Of a DNA stretch of 64,000 nt, positions 20,238-27,391 are shown in pieces. This stretch comes from Candidatus Nitrosopelagicus sp. (GTDB lineage Archaea; Thermoproteota; Nitrososphaeria; Nitrososphaerales; Nitrosopumilaceae): positions 62,001 to 126,000 of the forward strand of contig JAOLYB010000002.1 of NCBI GenBank assembly GCA_028343215.1. Direction: 5' to 3'. The notes under the pieces are model-generated. The model did not search any database. It had not been told where the DNA came from and worked only from the letters and a program-made list of their open reading frames with translations. Position 1 is the first letter of the stretch. Each line of letters starts with the position of its first letter. The translations under genes and the position numbers were made by a program.

Positions 20238-21056
20238 ATGATAATGGAAAATAACGACGATTCTGTATTACCTTCTACAAGTTCAGAACAAGAGGATACT
20301 AATCAGAAAGGTAGTGTTGTAGATATGATGCTTGGTAAAAGCAGTGAGAAGGTGATAGATTCTGAAACAATGATTCAAGAAACTCAAAAAAGAATTTGGA
20401 GTTCATTGAAAAAAGGAATAGAATATGATGCAACTGTGGATAGATCAGATGCATATCTTAGGCAACATGTACATGAAAAACAATCGATGGTTGTAATGTA
20501 TGTGGATTTGGTAGGTTCTACAGATATTACATTAACATTGCCTGAAGAAAAGGTTGCAATAATAATTAGTTCATTTGCACAAGAAATGGCATTTGCAGTT
20601 AAACATCATGGAGGATTTGTTTTAAAATTTGTAGGTGATGCCGTAATCGGATATTTTGTTCATGCAAGCTCATTGATTGCTGCAGATAATGCAATTAGTG
20701 CTGGAAAATCAATGATAAAGATTATTCAAGAAGGCATAAATCCAATTTTGAACCAATATGATTATCCAGATTTATTTGTGAAAATTGGTATCGATTTTGG
20801 AACCAACATGATTGTCAGATATGGGTCTGATGCTGAAAAATCTCATGTGGATCTTTTAGGCCCTGCAATGAATATTGCAGCAAAAATTCAAGGAAAAGCA
20901 AAACCTCAAGAAATTTTGATAGGAGAAGATGTCTACAATCGCATTCATCCTTCATTACGAAAAGAATTTTCAAAGAAGATTTGGGATGAAGACGAATGGA
21001 AGTATCACAGTAGGGAAACTGGAGAATTGTACCCTGTTTATTATCATTCAGATTAG
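20238..21056 (+). CDS. Class III adenylate/guanylate cyclase family protein
   Basis: A soluble 272-residue protein with a cyclase homology domain at about 80-250. VMYVDLVGSTDIT carries the first metal Asp, LKFVGDAVIGYF the second metal Asp and the purine-specifying Lys. SHVDLLGPAMNIAAKIQ carries the Asp that goes with ATP specificity and the transition-state Asn. The usual Arg of the NxAAR motif is Lys here. It would make cAMP if active. The N-terminal 80 residues are unique and polar. Met codons at 20238 and 20244 are both possible starts. Confidence 0.88.
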   Translation: MIMENNDDSVLPSTSSEQEDTNQKGSVVDMMLGKSSEKVIDSETMIQETQKRIWSSLKKGIEYDATVDRSDAYLRQHVHEKQSMVVMYVDLVGSTDITLTLPEEKVAIIISSFAQEMAFAVKHHGGFVLKFVGDAVIGYFVHASSLIAADNAISAGKSMIKIIQEGINPILNQYDYPDLFVKIGIDFGTNMIVRYGSDAEKSHVDLLGPAMNIAAKIQGKAKPQEILIGEDVYNRIHPSLRKEFSKKIWDEDEWKYHSRETGELYPVYYHSD

Positions 21057-21202
21057 ATTGTGAACTTGTCAGGACATTCTACATGTTCATAATGGTGCTC
21101 GGTAAATTGTTCGTCTACAACATACATTACAATTTTGTGTAATTCGACATCTCGGATTATCTTCTCACATTTTAGACACCTTTTCACTTTATCGTGTTGC
21201 AT
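21053..21202 (-). CDS. Small Cys/His protein, 49 aa
   Basis: Too short for the track; translated by hand. It begins MQHDKVKRCLKCEKIIRD and has CLKC followed by EHHYEHVEC, so a Cys2 plus His/Cys zinc site is plausible. Its stop overlaps the stop of the cyclase gene, with which it converges. Supported only by the metal-like pattern and the tidy fit between neighbours. Confidence 0.5.
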   Translation of the reverse strand: MQHDKVKRCLKCEKIIRDVELHKIVMYVVDEQFTEHHYEHVECPDKFTI

Positions 21203-21303
21203 GAAACAATCAAAATTCATGATCGCTATAAGGATCTGCGATCAGAAGAATATGACTAAAAATTGACGTTTGTTCACAATTTGAGCACAAAGGCAACATA
21301 CGA

Positions 21304-21720
21304 ATGCTAAAATATTGTTCAAAACCCATGGTTATCATGGATATGGGATTCTTTAATCATAAAAAAACACCATTTAACACTGCAGATGTAAATCATGGTC
21401 CAGAGGATTCGGTACGATACCCTCCTGCAAGCAAACCTCCTACAGGCGTTACAGGAATCCAAGAAATCCGAGAAAAATTTAATCGAAGAAATGCCTCCCT
21501 AATGCCAAACCTCGAAGATTTTAATCAAATGTTTCGTCAACATGCAGACGGTTTGCTAAATGGGTCTGAATCAATATTTCCTCCAGGCCATCCACTTTAC
21601 AATAAAGAAAAGTCATTTTCACTCTTAAAAGAGGCAAATGATAAACTACTCAAAGAAAATCTTGAGTTAAAAAAACAAATTGAGAAATCTGACAAAAAAT
21701 CATCACAGTCTAATTTTTAA
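21304..21720 (+). CDS. Protein of unknown function with C-terminal coiled coil
   Basis: Up to 138 residues. A polar, proline-rich N-terminal part (PPASKPPTGVTG) is followed by a helical end (LLKEANDKLLKENLELKKQIEKS) with a leucine heptad-like pattern, suggesting a coiled coil. Starts at 21304, 21328 or 21343 (MGFFNHKK) are possible. Not recognised; soluble. Confidence 0.65.
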   Translation: MLKYCSKPMVIMDMGFFNHKKTPFNTADVNHGPEDSVRYPPASKPPTGVTGIQEIREKFNRRNASLMPNLEDFNQMFRQHADGLLNGSESIFPPGHPLYNKEKSFSLLKEANDKLLKENLELKKQIEKSDKKSSQSNF

Positions 21721-21895
21721 TAAATTTTTCATATTTTTCCATAATTTTTTCCAAATTCACAAATTCTAATTCTGAAATACTCTCTTTTTCTAATATATTT
21801 TTAAGAATTAGTCTTTCGGAAGTTTCAAGATAATTGATGGCATCAGATTGAAGTATTTTGTTAATTTTTTCTTTAGTATCAGCACTCATTTTCAA
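21710..21895 (-). CDS. Small helical protein of unknown function, 61 aa
   Basis: All-helical, charged, 59-61 residues depending on which Met is used. Converges with and overlaps the coiled-coil gene by 11 bases. No family recognised. Confidence 0.5.
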   Translation of the reverse strand: MKMSADTKEKINKILQSDAINYLETSERLILKNILEKESISELEFVNLEKIMEKYEKFIKN

Positions 21896-21943
21896 AAATC
21901 AATATTTAATGTGGTTTATTAATTATGGAGCATTTTACCCAAT

Positions 21944-22330
21944 ATGGATAGTCGTTCATGGGCAAAAACAGTCACACAGAATAGGAAGAAATGTGAAAAA
22001 ATTTTAGAGAGTTCAAAGGATGTACGTTATGCAGGTGTTTTCAACGAATATGGACGTACAATATCTGGAAAAATTAGACCTGGCGTGAAACCTATTTTTT
22101 CACCAGATTCCGTACGTCATGAATTTTTTGCAATTGCCACTATGATGAGATTAAGAGAAAAAACATCAAAAACATTAGGCGATGTGGAGATTATTTCCAT
22201 AACTCACAAAAAAATCAATATTTTATTATTTTATAAAAATAGGATAACATACTATGTCACTATCAATAAAAAAAATAAATTGAATACACTGTTGATAAAT
22301 AAAATAAGGAAAATAATTACTCGGGCGTAA
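21944..22330 (+). CDS. DUF6659-like protein
   Basis: 128 residues. After a helical start it has VRYAGVFNEYGRTISGKI, a region rich in Met, then a strand-rich C-terminal half. The same order (IRYVGVYNSFSGDV ... helix ... strands) occurs in the 57826-58227 gene, so the two are paralogues of a family I recall as DUF6659, found in Nitrososphaerota. The pattern suggests a profilin/roadblock-like alpha-beta fold, but that is a guess. It overlaps the end of the convergent VOC gene by 14 bases. Confidence 0.75.
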   Translation: MDSRSWAKTVTQNRKKCEKILESSKDVRYAGVFNEYGRTISGKIRPGVKPIFSPDSVRHEFFAIATMMRLREKTSKTLGDVEIISITHKKINILLFYKNRITYYVTINKKNKLNTLLINKIRKIITRA

Positions 22331-22736
22331 ATCCTACATATCCGGAAGTTTGTCTGTCTTTATTTTCTGAAAAATCAGGTTCAAATAATGAAATCATATA
22401 TCCATCAGGATCTAAAATTATTGCATTTTTTCCTGCTTGCCGTTCTTGGACATCTCGGTATACCTCTATGTTTGCAGAAGATAACTCATCTATTGCAGAA
22501 TTTAAGTCGCCCACAGTTAATCCAATTAAAATTCCATTTTCTTTTGATGAACTTGTATGCGACGTGGTAATAGATGCTGGATGTAAACTTAATACGCCTC
22601 CAGATTGCTGCCCTAAATCTACCCAATTACGCCTTTCATTTTTTATTGGCATTCCTAAAATTTCGTGATAAAACTTAATCGAGACATCCAGATCTTTCAC
22701 TTCCAATATTATATTCCCGATGCGTTTAATGTTCAT
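22317..22736 (-). CDS. VOC (glyoxalase/bleomycin resistance) family protein
   Basis: 139 residues with the paired beta-alpha-beta-beta-beta repeats of the vicinal oxygen chelate fold: IILEVKDLDVSIKFYHEILGMP opens the first and GILIGLTVGDLNSAIDELSSANIEV the second. The DPDGYMISLFEPD end with Glu is the usual metal-ligand strand. The substrate (a metal-dependent lyase or dioxygenase role) cannot be inferred. Confidence 0.85.
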   Translation of the reverse strand: MNIKRIGNIILEVKDLDVSIKFYHEILGMPIKNERRNWVDLGQQSGGVLSLHPASITTSHTSSSKENGILIGLTVGDLNSAIDELSSANIEVYRDVQERQAGKNAIILDPDGYMISLFEPDFSENKDRQTSGYVGFTPE

Positions 22737-22768
22737 ATCCCCTAAACATCATTATTGGTTATAAGATT

Positions 22769-22990
22769 TTAGGGATTTACTTCGACCATAGTCTCAGTTC
22801 TCTCTACTCCAGGAATTTTTTGTATCTCGGTTGTGACATCTTTTATTTCTGATAATTCTTCAACCTCAATTACGGCTACGGCATCAAATTGGCCACTAAC
22901 AGGAAATGATTCCGTTATTTTATTTATTTTTCTTAATCTTGCAGCTATCAATTTCTTTGGAGATTTTACAAGTATAACTGCTCTTACCAA
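22769..22990 (-). CDS. Stand-alone Lrp/AsnC ligand-binding (RAM) domain protein
   Basis: 73 residues forming only the regulation-of-amino-acid-metabolism domain, without the helix-turn-helix: MVRAVILVKSPKKLIAARLRKI ... VSGQFDAVAVIEVEELSEIKDV. Such proteins form dimers and decamers and may bind amino acids and modulate full Lrp regulators. It overlaps the preceding RAM gene by seven bases, so the pair is co-translated and may hetero-oligomerise. Confidence 0.85.
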   Translation of the reverse strand: MVRAVILVKSPKKLIAARLRKINKITESFPVSGQFDAVAVIEVEELSEIKDVTTEIQKIPGVERTETMVEVNP

Positions 22991-23223
22991 CCTAAATCCA
23001 CCTCTACTTCGATTAATGTTTCCGTGTTTACAATTTCTTTCACATTTTTTAAATCAATAACAACATTGTTGATGTCATCTATTGATGAGTTTAAAATTAC
23101 CGATATGTCTGCTCTGCCTGTAACAACCATGATGTCTTTTGAGATTTTTCTTTTTTTCCTTAAAATTTGAACTACTTTATCCACCATACCCGGTTTTACA
23201 GTAATCATGCATAATGCTTTCAT
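22984..23223 (-). CDS. Stand-alone Lrp/AsnC ligand-binding (RAM) domain protein
   Basis: 79 residues, the upstream partner of the previous gene. KALCMITVKPGMVDKVVQILRK and DIMVVTGRADISVILNSSID give the beta-alpha-beta-beta-alpha-beta order of a RAM domain. No DNA-binding domain. The two are similar but clearly diverged. Confidence 0.85.
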   Translation of the reverse strand: MKALCMITVKPGMVDKVVQILRKKRKISKDIMVVTGRADISVILNSSIDDINNVVIDLKNVKEIVNTETLIEVEVDLGW

Positions 23224-23257
23224 GTATTAGACATCATATTGTATGTGAAAAGGATTT

Positions 23258-23482
23258 CTAATCAGAACTTGCTTCTTGAGAACGAGCCTCTTCTAAATAT
23301 GCACGTCTTTCTTCCAACTCACTTTCTTTATCTACGGATAAATCATCATCAACTATAACTATTCCAGAATCTAAAGATTCAGATTCTGATTTTTTCTTAG
23401 ATGCCTTTTTTGTTGTCTTTTTGGCGACTTTTTTTGTTGTCTTTTTGGCGACTTTTTTTGTTGTCTTTTTCTTTTCTGCCAT
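23258..23482 (-). CDS. Lysine-rich, histone H1-like small protein
   Basis: I set the start at 23482 (MAEKKKTTKKVAKK); the track adds nine residues upstream. The first half is TTKKVAKK-type repeats, strongly basic, and resembles H1/HU-tail (KKTA) proteins that bind DNA or RNA. The second half is acidic. The repeats arise from a 24-base tandem duplication in the DNA. It lies just downstream of the displaced tRNA-Phe 3' fragment. Confidence 0.75.
   Translation of the reverse strand: MAEKKKTTKKVAKKTTKKVAKKTTKKASKKKSESESLDSGIVIVDDDLSVDKESELEERRAYLEEARSQEASSD
23412..23470. repeat. 24-base tandem repeat, about 2.5 copies
   Basis: The unit GTTGTCTTTTTGGCGACTTT plus four more T occurs twice without change and partly a third time. 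It encodes the lysine-rich repeats of the overlapping protein, so it is a coding tandem duplication. Confidence 0.85.
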
Positions 23483-23539
23483 GTGATTCGATGAAAATCC
23501 GAATATCATCTTATTAAATATTTCATTATGAAGAATTAT

Positions 23540-23557
23540 AATGCCGAGGGGGAGATT
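23540..23557. repeat. Displaced copy of the tRNA-Phe 3' end (att-like)
   Basis: AATGCCGAGGGGGAGATT matches the 3' end of the tRNA-Phe gene plus two flanking bases (24913-24930, AATGCCGAGGGGGTGATT) at 17 of 18 positions, in the same orientation. It lies 1373 bases on the 3' side of the tRNA, as an att site would. The single difference is the T-stem base discussed under the element. The rest of a tRNA is absent here. Confidence 0.7.
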
Positions 23558-23609
23558 CCGTCAACCTGTTCAATGCCGACATGCCTAATCAACTTCGATC
23601 TATACTGGT

Positions 23610-23627
23610 GATGTCATATTTGACATC
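23610..23627. repeat. Short perfect hairpin in the gap beside the tRNA fragment
   Basis: GATGTCA-TATT-TGACATC, 7-base arms with a 4-base loop, followed on the plus strand by TTT. It lies downstream of the 23671-24054 gene and may serve as its terminator. Confidence 0.5.
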
Positions 23628-23670
23628 TTTATGACTAGAAAATGATGTTGATTCTACAGAATTATTGAGT

Positions 23671-24054
23671 TTAATATTTTGGAATATACATTCCCTTCCC
23701 TTTACATTTCTGCCAAATCTCTTGCAGAATATGTAGGGTGTGATCTAGTTTGTCCATTCGTTTTCGATTGGTTTCAACATCTTCCTTTAATTTTCTATAT
23801 TCTTCAAATGTAAAATCCCAATCAATACCAGCTTTACGTGCCTCATTAGCAATTTGTAACTCCATTAGCTGTTCTATGGTTTGTTTTTCATTTGCACCTT
23901 TTCGATAAATATTGATGTACTTTTTTTCGTTGTTAACATGAGGGACCATTTCATCATGTTTTTTTGCGAGAGTTTCAATTTTCTTCCGTAACTCTCTTGA
24001 TTCTTTTGCTAATTCATCATATTTTGATGTGAGAGTTTTTTCAAAATTATCCAT
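23671..24054 (-). CDS. Coiled-coil protein of unknown function
   Basis: 127 residues, almost entirely helical and charged; ELRKKIETLAKKHDEM and the KLKEDVETNRKRMDKLDHTLHIL region look like coiled coils. It ends KGKGMYIPKY. No family recognised. It follows the 24058 gene by three bases and is surely co-transcribed with it. Both lie inside the tRNA-bounded segment. Confidence 0.75.
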   Translation of the reverse strand: MDNFEKTLTSKYDELAKESRELRKKIETLAKKHDEMVPHVNNEKKYINIYRKGANEKQTIEQLMELQIANEARKAGIDWDFTFEEYRKLKEDVETNRKRMDKLDHTLHILQEIWQKCKGKGMYIPKY

Positions 24055-24057
24055 AAT

Positions 24058-24840
24058 CTAAAATCCTGGTTGGAATCCTGCATCCATGAATCCGCCGCCG
24101 TCACCTGAATCTCCAAAATCACCCCCTTCAGCAGGTAAAACACCACCGGCATCAGTATAACCTTGATCATACGCCATGTTCATGTCTTGCATGTACATTT
24201 CAGAATTCATACCCATGTTTCCCATCATCATTGCCATCATGGAACCATTTACGAATCCCATTATGATGAACAATGGAAAATAACTAATGTTGTTTTCAAC
24301 TTTTTTCTGAAACAATTGTTTATTTTTACTGTCATAAGCAGAACTCATCTCTTTCCATACACTCTCTAATTCTTTACGTTTTTTCTCAAGAATCTGCTTT
24401 CCTTTCTCAGTCAATTCAAAAGGATCGTCTACCTTTCGTAATCCAAGATTTGCTTGATATTCCCTAATTCTTTGTTCTGCTTCTGAATCCATTATTCGTT
24501 GTAGTCTTGCAACGTATTGTTTGAATTGTGGCGTATCTTTTTGTCTCTCTAGTTTTTCCTTTTCACTAAAAGTTAATTTTCTATCAAGTTTCTTTATCAA
24601 ACCCAAGCGATATAATTTTTCAGTACTATCCAACCCTTCCATCAACCCAACATTCAAACTCAAGAGTAGATTCTCTCTCCGTTCAGATTCTAGCAAAGTA
24701 TAGTCAACAGTGTTAAGATTTTCAATTTCTTTTGAAAATTCCCTCTCTTTCTCTATCTTTTCTTCCTCTGATGGTTCTTTCTTTTTTTCTAATTTTTCAA
24801 GATATTCTTTTTCATATTTTTCGAGGTCTTCTTTATCCAC
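24058..24840 (-). CDS. Charged coiled-coil protein with Met-rich hydrophobic segment and Gly-rich tail
   Basis: The track's ATG at 24948 lies inside the tRNA-Phe gene and gives 36 residues that look like read-through. I propose the GTG at 24840 (MDKEDLEKYEKEY). The protein then has a very charged helical region, a hydrophobic stretch (YFPLFIIMGFVNGSMMAMMMGNMG, about 190-215 of the shorter form) and a Gly/Asp-rich tail ending in FMDAGFQPGF. Membrane attachment or assembly is plausible. Not recognised. The start is uncertain. Confidence 0.7.
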   Translation of the reverse strand: MDKEDLEKYEKEYLEKLEKKKEPSEEEKIEKEREFSKEIENLNTVDYTLLESERRENLLLSLNVGLMEGLDSTEKLYRLGLIKKLDRKLTFSEKEKLERQKDTPQFKQYVARLQRIMDSEAEQRIREYQANLGLRKVDDPFELTEKGKQILEKKRKELESVWKEMSSAYDSKNKQLFQKKVENNISYFPLFIIMGFVNGSMMAMMMGNMGMNSEMYMQDMNMAYDQGYTDAGGVLPAEGGDFGDSGDGGGFMDAGFQPGF

Positions 24841-24914
24841 GCATGTTATTCGTGTAGTTTTTGATAAGATTTTCTGTGTTGGAGGAACAGGGGGGCTTTG
24901 AACAAGATGTACAA

Positions 24915-24988
24915 TGCCGAGGGGGTGATTTGAACTCCCGACAGCCACGTCTTCAGCGTGGTGCTCTCCCAGGCTGAGCTACCTCGGC
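24915..24988 (-). tRNA. tRNA-Phe (GAA)
   Basis: Cloverleaf on the minus strand: acceptor GCCGAGG/CCTCGGC, D-arm GCTC...GAGC, anticodon stem CCACG/CGTGG with loop CTGAAGA (anticodon GAA), T-loop TTCAAAT, discriminator A. The CCA end is not encoded. The T-stem GGGAG/CACCC has an A-A mismatch at its fourth pair. No intron is present. The 74-base length is normal. Confidence 0.95.
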
Positions 24989-25029
24989 ATGAAAAACTTG
25001 CGAATTAATTGAAATTAAAGCGTATCCTT

Positions 25030-25566
25030 TCAAGGATTCCAAACTATGTCTGGTATTTTCTTTCGGTTGTTAATTGAACGTGCTAATACGAACATTAGAT
25101 CTGAAAGTCTATTCAAGTATATTGCTGCATCACTGTTTATTTCTTCATTTTTAGACAATGCCACTACATGAGTTTCTGCTCTTCGAGATATCGTTCTAGA
25201 TAAATGAATGATTGATGCCAATAGCGTGCCCCCCGGAAGAATAAAACTAGTCAAAGGTTCTAACTGAGGTTCCAATAAATCAATTTTTTGTTCTAAGAAT
25301 GTGATCATTTCAGGAGTCGTCCTAATTTTTTTATCGGACATGTTTGGATTTGCAAGATCTGAACCAACGATAAATAAATCATTTTGAATTTTAATCAAAA
25401 TGTCTTTAATTTCAGGATCCAATTCTAGAGATAGTGCAATTCCTAGTGACGAGTTTAATTCATCAATTGCGCCGTATGACATTATTCGTTCATCAGATTT
25501 CCAGACTCTCGAATTATCGAATAGTGATGTTTTACCTTCATCTCCTGTCTTTGTGTATATCTTCAT
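25030..25566 (-). CDS. PduO-type ATP:cob(I)alamin adenosyltransferase
   Basis: The protein opens MKIYTKTGDEGKTSLFD, the PduO-type signature and ATP-binding loop, and has the SRTISRRAE helix and NRLSDLMFVLAR end characteristic of the trimeric helical bundle. It converts cob(I)alamin to adenosylcobalamin, needed for example by methylmalonyl-CoA mutase of the thaumarchaeal carbon-fixation cycle. The 178-residue length is typical. It lies 42 bases upstream-side of tRNA-Phe on the same strand. Confidence 0.93.
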   Translation of the reverse strand: MKIYTKTGDEGKTSLFDNSRVWKSDERIMSYGAIDELNSSLGIALSLELDPEIKDILIKIQNDLFIVGSDLANPNMSDKKIRTTPEMITFLEQKIDLLEPQLEPLTSFILPGGTLLASIIHLSRTISRRAETHVVALSKNEEINSDAAIYLNRLSDLMFVLARSINNRKKIPDIVWNP

Positions 25567-25633
25567 AAAATTTTGGATAACGCATACGTATTAAGGGTAT
25601 GTTAAAATTTACATGGTGCCAACTCTATTCATC

Positions 25634-26215
25634 ATGATTGAAGTGGATGAAGGAAATGAATTATTTCTTAAAAAAAAATTTAAAGAATCTATTGAAAAAT
25701 ATGAAATAGTTTTAGAGCAGGAACCAAATAATTTAATCGCTTTAAACAATAAAGGATATTCATTAAGTAAATTAAAAAAATATTCTGAAGCATTATCTTG
25801 TTATGATGAATTCCTAAAAAATCACCCAGATGATAAAACCGTATTGATAAATAAAATTTCGATATTCAGAAAAACCAATGAATTTCATAAAGCGATAGAA
25901 ATTTGTGATTATTTATTGGGAAAAAATCCTGATGAGACAATTGTATTATATCATAAATTACGCATTTTGAAAAAATTAGACAAGTTTACCGAATCTAACT
26001 CAATTTGCATAAAATTACTGAATATTTATCCTGAAAATGCGGATGTTTTGTATGATATGGCATCAAATTTTTTAAAACTAAACAATATTGAACAATTTTT
26101 CAAATTTCTTCAAAAAGCGGTAAATGTAATGCCCAATTTGAAAAATAAATCTAAAAACAATAAAGAATTTGAAAAAGTTTTCATGAATGAGAGATTTAGG
26201 GATATCACATCATAG
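25634..26215 (+). CDS. TPR repeat protein
   Basis: Several tetratricopeptide repeats are visible (AALNNKGYSLSKLKKYSEALSCYDEFLKNHP-like segments from about residue 35 to 165). TPR proteins scaffold other proteins; no catalytic domain is present. A TATA-like GTTAAAATTT at 25601 fits a leaderless start at the ATG 25634 (MIEVDEGNELF); the track starts seven codons earlier. It is soluble. Confidence 0.85.
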   Translation: MIEVDEGNELFLKKKFKESIEKYEIVLEQEPNNLIALNNKGYSLSKLKKYSEALSCYDEFLKNHPDDKTVLINKISIFRKTNEFHKAIEICDYLLGKNPDETIVLYHKLRILKKLDKFTESNSICIKLLNIYPENADVLYDMASNFLKLNNIEQFFKFLQKAVNVMPNLKNKSKNNKEFEKVFMNERFRDITS

Positions 26216-26252
26216 CAAAGAACCTTATTAAAAAGAAATTGAATAAAGTGTT

Positions 26253-26777
26253 ATGATTTCTGAATTCTTTTTTCAGATTGCGGAATTAAAAAAATTACCG
26301 CGGTCCGGATGGAAAATAAAAGTAGGGTTAAAGGATTCAGAGTCGGTTGCAGAACATTCCTACATGATGTCTGTAATGTCAATGGTATTATCCGATATGA
26401 AATCTCTTAATTCTGAAAAAGTGCTTAAAATGGCCATCTTACATGATTGGGCTGAATCAAAAATAGGTGACTTTATGCCTGAACAAATTGGATATGATAA
26501 AAAATCTGAATTAGAAAACTATGCAATGAATGAAATTTTAGAATCACTCCCACAAAAAATTCAGAAGGATTATACGAATATCTGGAATGAGTTTTTGGGT
26601 AGAAATACACCTGAATCAAAATTGGTCCATGAATTAGATAAACTAGAGATGGCACTACAGGCAAAAATATATGAAAAAGATACAGATCCTGAAAAAGTCA
26701 AACCATTCATCATTTCTGCAGTTGAGCAAATAATGGATCCGGATGTAAAGAAGATCTTAATGGACATCTTAAAATAA
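26253..26777 (+). CDS. HD-domain hydrolase (YfbR/HDDC2-like nucleotidase)
   Basis: 174 residues. ESVAEHSYMMSVMSMVLS gives the first His, MAILHDWAESKIGDFMP the HD pair plus the E-x3-GD motif, and HELDKLEMALQAKIY the last Asp. This order matches the YfbR/HDDC2 5'-deoxynucleotidase group, which hydrolyses deoxynucleoside monophosphates using a divalent metal. It follows the TPR gene on the same strand. Confidence 0.88.
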   Translation: MISEFFFQIAELKKLPRSGWKIKVGLKDSESVAEHSYMMSVMSMVLSDMKSLNSEKVLKMAILHDWAESKIGDFMPEQIGYDKKSELENYAMNEILESLPQKIQKDYTNIWNEFLGRNTPESKLVHELDKLEMALQAKIYEKDTDPEKVKPFIISAVEQIMDPDVKKILMDILK

Positions 26778-26805
26778 ATACAAATTTAGTTTTTAGTATA
26801 GAATT

Positions 26806-27039
26806 ATGTCTGAAAACAATGAGGAATTGATTAAAGCACAAAATGAATTAATTGGAATTTTATTTGAGATTATAAAACGTCTTCAATCCAATAATGATTT
26901 GGATGCAGAGTATTTTCAAATTATTAGTAAAAAAATTAGAACTGAAAATGAAAATTCAAGATTGGAAAAAATTACCAAAGAGCGTGAAGATAATGCAGAG
27001 ATTGTTTCAAGATTGTTAAAACAGATAGAATCTAATTAA
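26806..27039 (+). CDS. Small charged helical protein of unknown function
   Basis: 77 residues, helical, with a C-terminal coiled-coil-like half (RLEKITKEREDNAEIVSRLLKQIESN). It follows the HD-domain gene by 28 bases and overlaps the convergent gene by four bases. Confidence 0.6.
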   Translation: MSENNEELIKAQNELIGILFEIIKRLQSNNDLDAEYFQIISKKIRTENENSRLEKITKEREDNAEIVSRLLKQIESN

Positions 27040-27350
27040 TTACCGCAACTACACGAGTCGCCATCATTACAAGTATCATCTACAATTCTAAACTTGTTTG
27101 TTTGCTCAAATTTTGATTGAGCATAATGTGAAATATTCACAATTCGTGATCTAACCTCTTTTACATTCCAACTACCTTCATTTTCAAACCATGATTCAAT
27201 TTCATCAACGTCATACCTTTCGCCGTTTTCATTAATTTCTTTAAAAATTTGTTTTATGAGCGATTCATTTTCAGATGTTAAATCAGATTTATCTTCAACC
27301 AATGTTGTAATTTCGTTTAAACGCATTATTGTTGTATTTAGTAGTGGCAT
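27036..27350 (-). CDS. Protein of unknown function with Cys-rich tail
   Basis: 104 residues. Helical body with an acidic ERYDVDEIESWFENEGSWNVKEVRSRI segment and a final CNDGDSCSCGN, which could bind a metal or form disulfides. The first Met or the Met at residue 9 could start translation. Not recognised. Confidence 0.65.
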   Translation of the reverse strand: MPLLNTTIMRLNEITTLVEDKSDLTSENESLIKQIFKEINENGERYDVDEIESWFENEGSWNVKEVRSRIVNISHYAQSKFEQTNKFRIVDDTCNDGDSCSCGN

Positions 27351-27391
27351 AGAATTGTTAATTTATATCGCTTTTATAATATTTCTATCAT

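Larger units (their letters stand above)
23558..24912. mobile_element. Putative small integrated element at tRNA-Phe
   Basis: A 1355-base segment lies between the intact tRNA-Phe 3' end and a second copy of that 3' end in direct orientation. This is the geometry left by site-specific integration into a tRNA gene. It holds two minus-strand genes and no integrase, so it would be a satellite-like or decayed element. The displaced copy has the base that would pair in the T-stem, whereas the tRNA has an A-A mismatch. That is expected if the element brought in a new 3' end. Element status is an inference from one short repeat. Confidence 0.45.

Noticed and set aside
23412-23470. CRISPR-like repeats
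   Set aside because: The copies are directly adjacent with no spacers and encode lysine repeats in frame.
23540-23640. A second, complete tRNA gene near 23540
   Set aside because: Only the last 17-18 bases match tRNA-Phe. No D-arm, anticodon arm or acceptor 5' half can be folded around it.
24163-24369. His-rich ORF (HVHVLHVHFRIHTHVSHHHCHH type) on the plus strand
   Set aside because: It is the antisense of Met codons (ATG read as CAT) in the Met-rich segment of the 24058 gene.
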